Source of the DNA: Pseudomonadota bacterium | GTDB taxonomy: Bacteria; Pseudomonadota; Gammaproteobacteria; Pseudomonadales; Azotimanducaceae | Direction: 5' to 3' | Assembly: GCA_027622495.1 (NCBI GenBank) | Contig: JAQBYL010000162.1 | Location: forward strand, 1 to 8,527 | Length of the DNA: 8,527 nt | Part shown: piece after piece, positions 4,972 through 8,527 of the stretch | Layout: every line of letters starts with the position of its first letter | Position numbering within the stretch: the stretch's first letter is position 1 | The notes under the pieces: generated by a model | The model's database searches: none | What the model was told of the DNA's origin: nothing | The model's input: only the letters and a program-made list of their open reading frames with translations | Position numbers and translations under genes: made by a program

Positions 4972-6099
4972 ATGCCAGGACTCCTGCCCGATGTAGACCC
5001 GGATGGACTGCTCGAATATTCGGTCGTCTTCACCGACCGGTCGCTCAATCACATGTCCCAGTCATTTCAAGGCGTCATGCGCGACATATCAGAATCGCTC
5101 AAGAGCGTGTACTCAGCTGACAGCGTAGTGGTGGTCCCCGGTGGCGGAACCTTTGCCATGGAAGCGGTTGCGCGGCAGTTCTGCCACTCACGTAAATGTA
5201 TGGTGATCCGCAACGGTTTCTTCAGCTATCGCTGGAGTCAGATTTTTGAGGCGGGCAATATTCCCGCCGAAACCGAGGTCCTGATGGCGCGGCCTGTCAG
5301 TGATGCCGTCAATGCGCCATTTGCGCCGGCGCCCATTGATGAGGTGTTGCAGGCAATTGAGCGATTTCAGCCCGACCTGGTGTTTGCCCCTCATGTTGAA
5401 ACCGCCTCCGGAATTCTGTTGCCCGACGACTACATTGCGGCGGTTGGTGGGGCGGTGCATGCCTGTGGGGGTCTCTTTGTGCTCGATTGCATCGCCTCCG
5501 GTGCGGTGTGGGTAGACATGTCGGCGCTGGCTGTGGATGTGCTGATCAGTGCGCCGCAAAAAGGCTGGTCTGCGTCCCCCTGTGCGGGGCTAGTGATGTT
5601 GAGCGAAGCAGCCGGTGAACGATTGCAGCAAACCACCAGCAGCAGCTTTGCCGCGGACCTGAAAAAGTGGCGCGCCATCATGCAGGCCTACGAAAATGGC
5701 GGGCACGCCTACCATGCCACCATGCCCACAGACGCCCTCACAAGATTTCGGGGCACCCTGCACGAGACTATTCAAAATGGTCTGGAGAATCTGCGGTCTG
5801 CCCAGTTCGAGCTTGGTGATGCGGTCAGAGATCTGCTGCGCCGCCGCGGTTTTGAAAGTGTTGCGGCCCCCGGTTTCGAAGCACCAGGCGTTGTGGTCAG
5901 TTACACCGGTGATGTGGGTTTGCATAATGGCAGCAAGTTTGCCGGTGCAGGGCTGCAGATCGCTGCGGGTGTGCCGCTCATGTGTGATGAGCCGGAAAGC
6001 TATCGCACATTCAGATTGGGGTTGTTCGGCCTCGAGAAGTTGAATAATCGTGAACTGACGGTCAAAAATCTGAGCGATGCGCTCACACGGGTGAGCTGA
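4972..6099 (+). CDS. Class V PLP-dependent aminotransferase (alanine-glyoxylate / serine-pyruvate type)
   Basis: The 375-residue protein is a fold-type I, class V aminotransferase, a cytosolic PLP enzyme that transfers an amino group between an amino acid and a 2-oxo acid. Visible family features are the phosphate-binding loop GGGTFAMEA (57-65), PHVETASGILLP (140-151), Asp172 in VLDCIASG (the residue that contacts the pyridine nitrogen), Lys197 in SAPQKGWSASP (the Schiff-base lysine), YHATMPTDAL (247-256), and Arg348 in FRLGLFG (the likely carboxylate-binding Arg). The loop reads GGGT where relatives usually have GTGT or GSGT, and the C-terminal motif FRLGLFG differs from the usual FRIGHMG. 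It therefore seems to belong to a divergent branch, and the amino donor and acceptor cannot be named. It is transcribed away from the SDR-acetyltransferase pair. The start has a good ribosome binding site. Length is normal. Confidence 0.9.
   Translation: MPGLLPDVDPDGLLEYSVVFTDRSLNHMSQSFQGVMRDISESLKSVYSADSVVVVPGGGTFAMEAVARQFCHSRKCMVIRNGFFSYRWSQIFEAGNIPAETEVLMARPVSDAVNAPFAPAPIDEVLQAIERFQPDLVFAPHVETASGILLPDDYIAAVGGAVHACGGLFVLDCIASGAVWVDMSALAVDVLISAPQKGWSASPCAGLVMLSEAAGERLQQTTSSSFAADLKKWRAIMQAYENGGHAYHATMPTDALTRFRGTLHETIQNGLENLRSAQFELGDAVRDLLRRRGFESVAAPGFEAPGVVVSYTGDVGLHNGSKFAGAGLQIAAGVPLMCDEPESYRTFRLGLFGLEKLNNRELTVKNLSDALTRVS
6081..6096 (+). terminator. Hairpin at the end of the aminotransferase gene (weak terminator candidate)
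   Basis: GCTCAC (6081-6086) and GTGAGC (6091-6096) form a perfect 6-bp stem with loop ACGG, ending directly before the TGA stop. The following bases (TGACATTTCC) contain only a short T run, so this is at best a weak intrinsic terminator. It may be chance within coding sequence or protect the transcript end. Confidence 0.25.
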
Positions 6100-6122
6100 C
6101 ATTTCCGGATAAATGTTACACT
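6096..6122 (+). promoter_or_regulatory. Candidate extended -10 promoter of the SPOR/DUF5916 gene
   Basis: CTGACA (6096-6101) matches five of six bases of the -35 consensus. TACACT (6117-6122) matches four of six of the -10 and is preceded by TG one base upstream (6114-6115), the extended -10 signature. The spacer is 15 bases, which is short. Transcription would begin near 6129, leaving a leader of about 25 bases before the ATG at 6154. The -35 box overlaps the aminotransferase stop codon. Confidence 0.35.
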
Positions 6123-6153
6123 AGCTTACTTTCACCCTGGAGCGGAACAAAGC

Positions 6154-8527
6154 ATGCGCCTGTGGTTTGGGACGGCGTTGTTGCTGTTCAGTGTATCGGC
6201 CGCTGCTGAGACTCAATACTGGGTCGTGGTCGGCAGCTTTCAGGATAAAGCGATCGCCGAGACCGTGTTGCAGAAGGCATCCATGGATCTGCTGCACAGC
6301 TACCAGATCCAATCTGCCGAAACCCCCAAGGGCTTGTTTTACCGGGTTCTCGAAGGACCTTACCTCACACGCCAGGTGGCGCAGCGCAGTGTTCAAGATG
6401 CAGCCTCCGCAGGGTACGCAGGGGCTTGGCTGTTCGCTTCGCAGGAACTGTTCTTCGAGAATTTTGACGATACGTCCAGGTATGAAGATGACATTGGTGT
6501 AGATCAGCGTCGAAGCTACCCCGCCCGGGAACCTGCACCAGTTGAACCACCAGCCGAAGCACCGGCTGGCTATGGTCTGCACAAACTTGAGGGTGCCGGG
6601 CCTGCGCCCGCTGGACCTTCTGGGCAGGCGTCCGCTACCCGGCAAACATCACCCGGAGCAACGGCGCTGTCGGCAACTGCAATAGTTGGCAGCGGCGAGG
6701 TCGTTGCGCTGCACGGTGCTCTCGAGAACGACACCGACGTCAAGGTTGATGGCCGTCTGGATGAACCAGTGTGGGCAACCCTTCCCGCCTACGACGACTT
6801 TGTTGTTCTGGAGCCGGACACGCTTCAACCCGGTGTTCACGCCACCCGGGTCAAACTCCTGTATACCGACAGGGGTCTGTATGTGGCCGCCGAGATGGAG
6901 CAACCGCCAGAAACCTTGATCAAGCGTCTGTCTGGCCGGGACAGACGGGAAATCAATCGCGACAGCTTCAACCTGACCCTCGACACCACCGGTGAGGGCA
7001 GTTATGCGTTCTGGTTCGGGGTTAACCTGGGCGATTCGCTGATGGACGGCACGGCGCTGCCGGAACGCCAGTTTTCTAACGAGTGGGATGGCCCCTGGCT
7101 CGGTGCGAGTGCAACTACCGATTGGGGCTGGACCGTGGAGATGTTCATCCCTTGGGGAACCGTCTCCATGCCGCAGGCGGATCAACGGCGGCGCATGGGC
7201 GTATACGCGTCACGCAAGGTGGCCTACCTGGATGAACGCTGGGGCTGGCCAGCCCTTCCGAACACGCAGCCGAAGTTCCTGTCGGCCCTGCAACAGGTCG
7301 AGATGGAAGGGGTTGCGCCGCGTCAGCAGTACAACATCTATCCTTTCTCGTCGGTTACCTATGATCGGATCGACGAAGAAACCCGTTACAAGGTGGGCGC
7401 TGATGTGTTCTGGCGGCCATCGAGCAATTTTCAGACCAACGCCACGTTCAATCCCGATTTCGGTGCGGTTGAATCCGATGACGTGGTTATTAACCTGACG
7501 GCAACGGAGACATTTTTTCCGGAAAAACGCCTGTTTTTTCTGGAGGGTCAGGAAATCTTCGTCGCCAGTCCCCGTGCAGATTCTGGCAACCGTGGAGTGG
7601 GTCAGGGTTCTCCTCCCTACACAATGGTCAACACCCGCAGAATTGGTGGTAAACCGGCAGCGCCAGACCTGCCGCCTGGTGTGGTTGTGTCCAGCCGGGA
7701 ATTGGTTCAGCCGGTCGATCTGGAAGGTGCTGTCAAGTTCACCGGGCAATTGGGCGGCTTTCGCTACGGTGTGTTAGGTGCGTTCGAAAAAGATGTGAAA
7801 CTTGAGGGGTTAGACAGCAGTCTGAACCCTGTGTCGGTTCGTCAGGATGGGAGTGACTATGGCATTGCCCGTCTGTTGTATCAGACCAACAGCGGTGGAA
7901 GTTACAAAGCATTCGGTGTGCTGTCGACAATGGTCAAGCACTACGATGGAGACGCGGTTGCTCATGGTGCAGACGGCCATTATCAGAGTTCAACTGGTGA
8001 TCTCAAGATAGATGGCCAGGCCTTCACGTCAGATGTCGATCAGGGTGAGCGCGGCTACGGTGGTTTTGTAGATTTCGAATACGCCTTTCGCCAGGGTGTG
8101 ACTCAGCGCTTGGGTATTGAGTATTTTGACGAACATATCAATCTGAACGATCTAGGCTTTCTACCCAGAAACGATCGACTCAGCGTTAGAACCGCGCACA
8201 CAAGAACCTCTTCCGATCTGCGTTGGGCCCGCGATAACCAGTTCGATGTCAGGGGATCGGTATCGTGGAACAACGCGAACCTGTTCACCGGTGGCGGTGT
8301 ATTTGTTTCTAATCGAGCGACCTTTGACAACCTGACTCAACTGACCGTTCGAGCAACCTGGCGCCCTACGGCATACGATGATCTTAACAGTTTCGGTAAT
8401 GGTGCATATCGGATCGACCCGAAAGCGAGTGCCGGTGTGAACTATCAGTCCGATTCCACTAAAGCGATCAGCTACTCGTTAGGGTTTGCCTACGAGGGTG
8501 AAGATCTCGGTGGCAGCAGTTTTATAT
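6154..8527 (+). CDS. Secreted SPOR domain - CBM9-like - DUF5916 outer-membrane protein (3' end outside window)
   Basis: The frame is open for 791 codons from the ATG to the window edge with no stop. Residues 1-18 form a signal peptide (hydrophobic core ALLLFSV, cleavage likely after SAAA). Residues about 21-95 are a SPOR domain, with the two half-repeats marked by YWVVVGSF and YRVLEGPY; SPOR domains bind septal peptidoglycan lacking stem peptides. Residues about 120-180 are a Pro/Ala/Gly-rich linker. Residues about 195-345 resemble a CBM9/DOMON-like domain (VKVDGRLDEPVW, LYTDRGLYVAAEME, GWTVEMFIPW). From about 395 the DUF5916 signature appears (NPDFGAVESDDVVINLTATE, then FFPEKRLFFLEG). The remainder has alternating polar and aromatic strands, as expected of a beta-barrel. 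A GGAG/CGGAA purine stretch before the ATG serves as ribosome binding site. Function is unknown; the layout suggests a cell-envelope protein with the barrel in the outer membrane and the SPOR domain in the periplasm. Confidence 0.85.
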   Translation, partial: MRLWFGTALLLFSVSAAAETQYWVVVGSFQDKAIAETVLQKASMDLLHSYQIQSAETPKGLFYRVLEGPYLTRQVAQRSVQDAASAGYAGAWLFASQELFFENFDDTSRYEDDIGVDQRRSYPAREPAPVEPPAEAPAGYGLHKLEGAGPAPAGPSGQASATRQTSPGATALSATAIVGSGEVVALHGALENDTDVKVDGRLDEPVWATLPAYDDFVVLEPDTLQPGVHATRVKLLYTDRGLYVAAEMEQPPETLIKRLSGRDRREINRDSFNLTLDTTGEGSYAFWFGVNLGDSLMDGTALPERQFSNEWDGPWLGASATTDWGWTVEMFIPWGTVSMPQADQRRRMGVYASRKVAYLDERWGWPALPNTQPKFLSALQQVEMEGVAPRQQYNIYPFSSVTYDRIDEETRYKVGADVFWRPSSNFQTNATFNPDFGAVESDDVVINLTATETFFPEKRLFFLEGQEIFVASPRADSGNRGVGQGSPPYTMVNTRRIGGKPAAPDLPPGVVVSSRELVQPVDLEGAVKFTGQLGGFRYGVLGAFEKDVKLEGLDSSLNPVSVRQDGSDYGIARLLYQTNSGGSYKAFGVLSTMVKHYDGDAVAHGADGHYQSSTGDLKIDGQAFTSDVDQGERGYGGFVDFEYAFRQGVTQRLGIEYFDEHINLNDLGFLPRNDRLSVRTAHTRTSSDLRWARDNQFDVRGSVSWNNANLFTGGGVFVSNRATFDNLTQLTVRATWRPTAYDDLNSFGNGAYRIDPKASAGVNYQSDSTKAISYSLGFAYEGEDLGGSSFI

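Noticed and set aside
5590..6102. Antisense frame (170 codons) opposite the aminotransferase gene
   Set aside because: No family features; the plus-strand frame carries all PLP-enzyme motifs, so this is a shadow.
7210..7749. Antisense frame (179 codons) opposite the DUF5916 region
   Set aside because: The plus-strand frame is continuous and has the DUF5916 signature; the antisense product is not recognisable.

Overview
The window looks like a chromosomal segment of a Gram-negative, aerobic heterotroph, most likely a marine or environmental gammaproteobacterium. The grounds are moderately high GC, compact gene spacing with good Shine-Dalgarno sequences, a NudC-type NADH pyrophosphatase, and a secreted SPOR/DUF5916 outer-membrane protein. 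No single gene fixes the genus. I see no insertion sequence, phage gene, CRISPR array, tRNA or rRNA.

Layout from left to right. (1) The last 32 codons of a membrane protein (stop at 98-100). (2) An 85-base gap carrying three tandem 15-bp repeats (105-149). (3) A 28-codon ORF (186-272) with a strong ribosome binding site; it resembles the N-terminus of a HAD hydrolase and overlaps by GTGA the start of an ecdysteroid-kinase-like phosphotransferase (269-1429). (4) nudC (1493-2422), preceded by an 8-bp inverted repeat. (5) An 80-residue orphan ORF (2490-2732). (6) On the minus strand, convergent with the preceding genes, a two-gene unit: a classical NAD-type short-chain dehydrogenase (4840 down to 3977), then 13 bases on an Eis-like GNAT acetyltransferase (3963 down to 2746). 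(7) A 131-bp divergent intergenic region with a GC-rich hairpin. (8) On the plus strand, a class V PLP aminotransferase (4972-6099). (9) A candidate extended -10 promoter, then a long gene (6154 to beyond the window end) encoding signal peptide, SPOR domain, Pro/Ala-rich linker, CBM9-like domain and DUF5916 beta-barrel. It has no stop in the window.

Two groupings may be functional. The kinase, with its HAD-like leader ORF, recalls the HAD/APH pairing of ACAD10-type proteins. The divergently arranged dehydrogenase, acetyltransferase and aminotransferase could act on a common amino, hydroxy or keto compound; this rests only on their adjacency. The most unusual item is the SPOR domain, normally a peptidoglycan-binding module, at the N-terminus of a predicted outer-membrane barrel protein.
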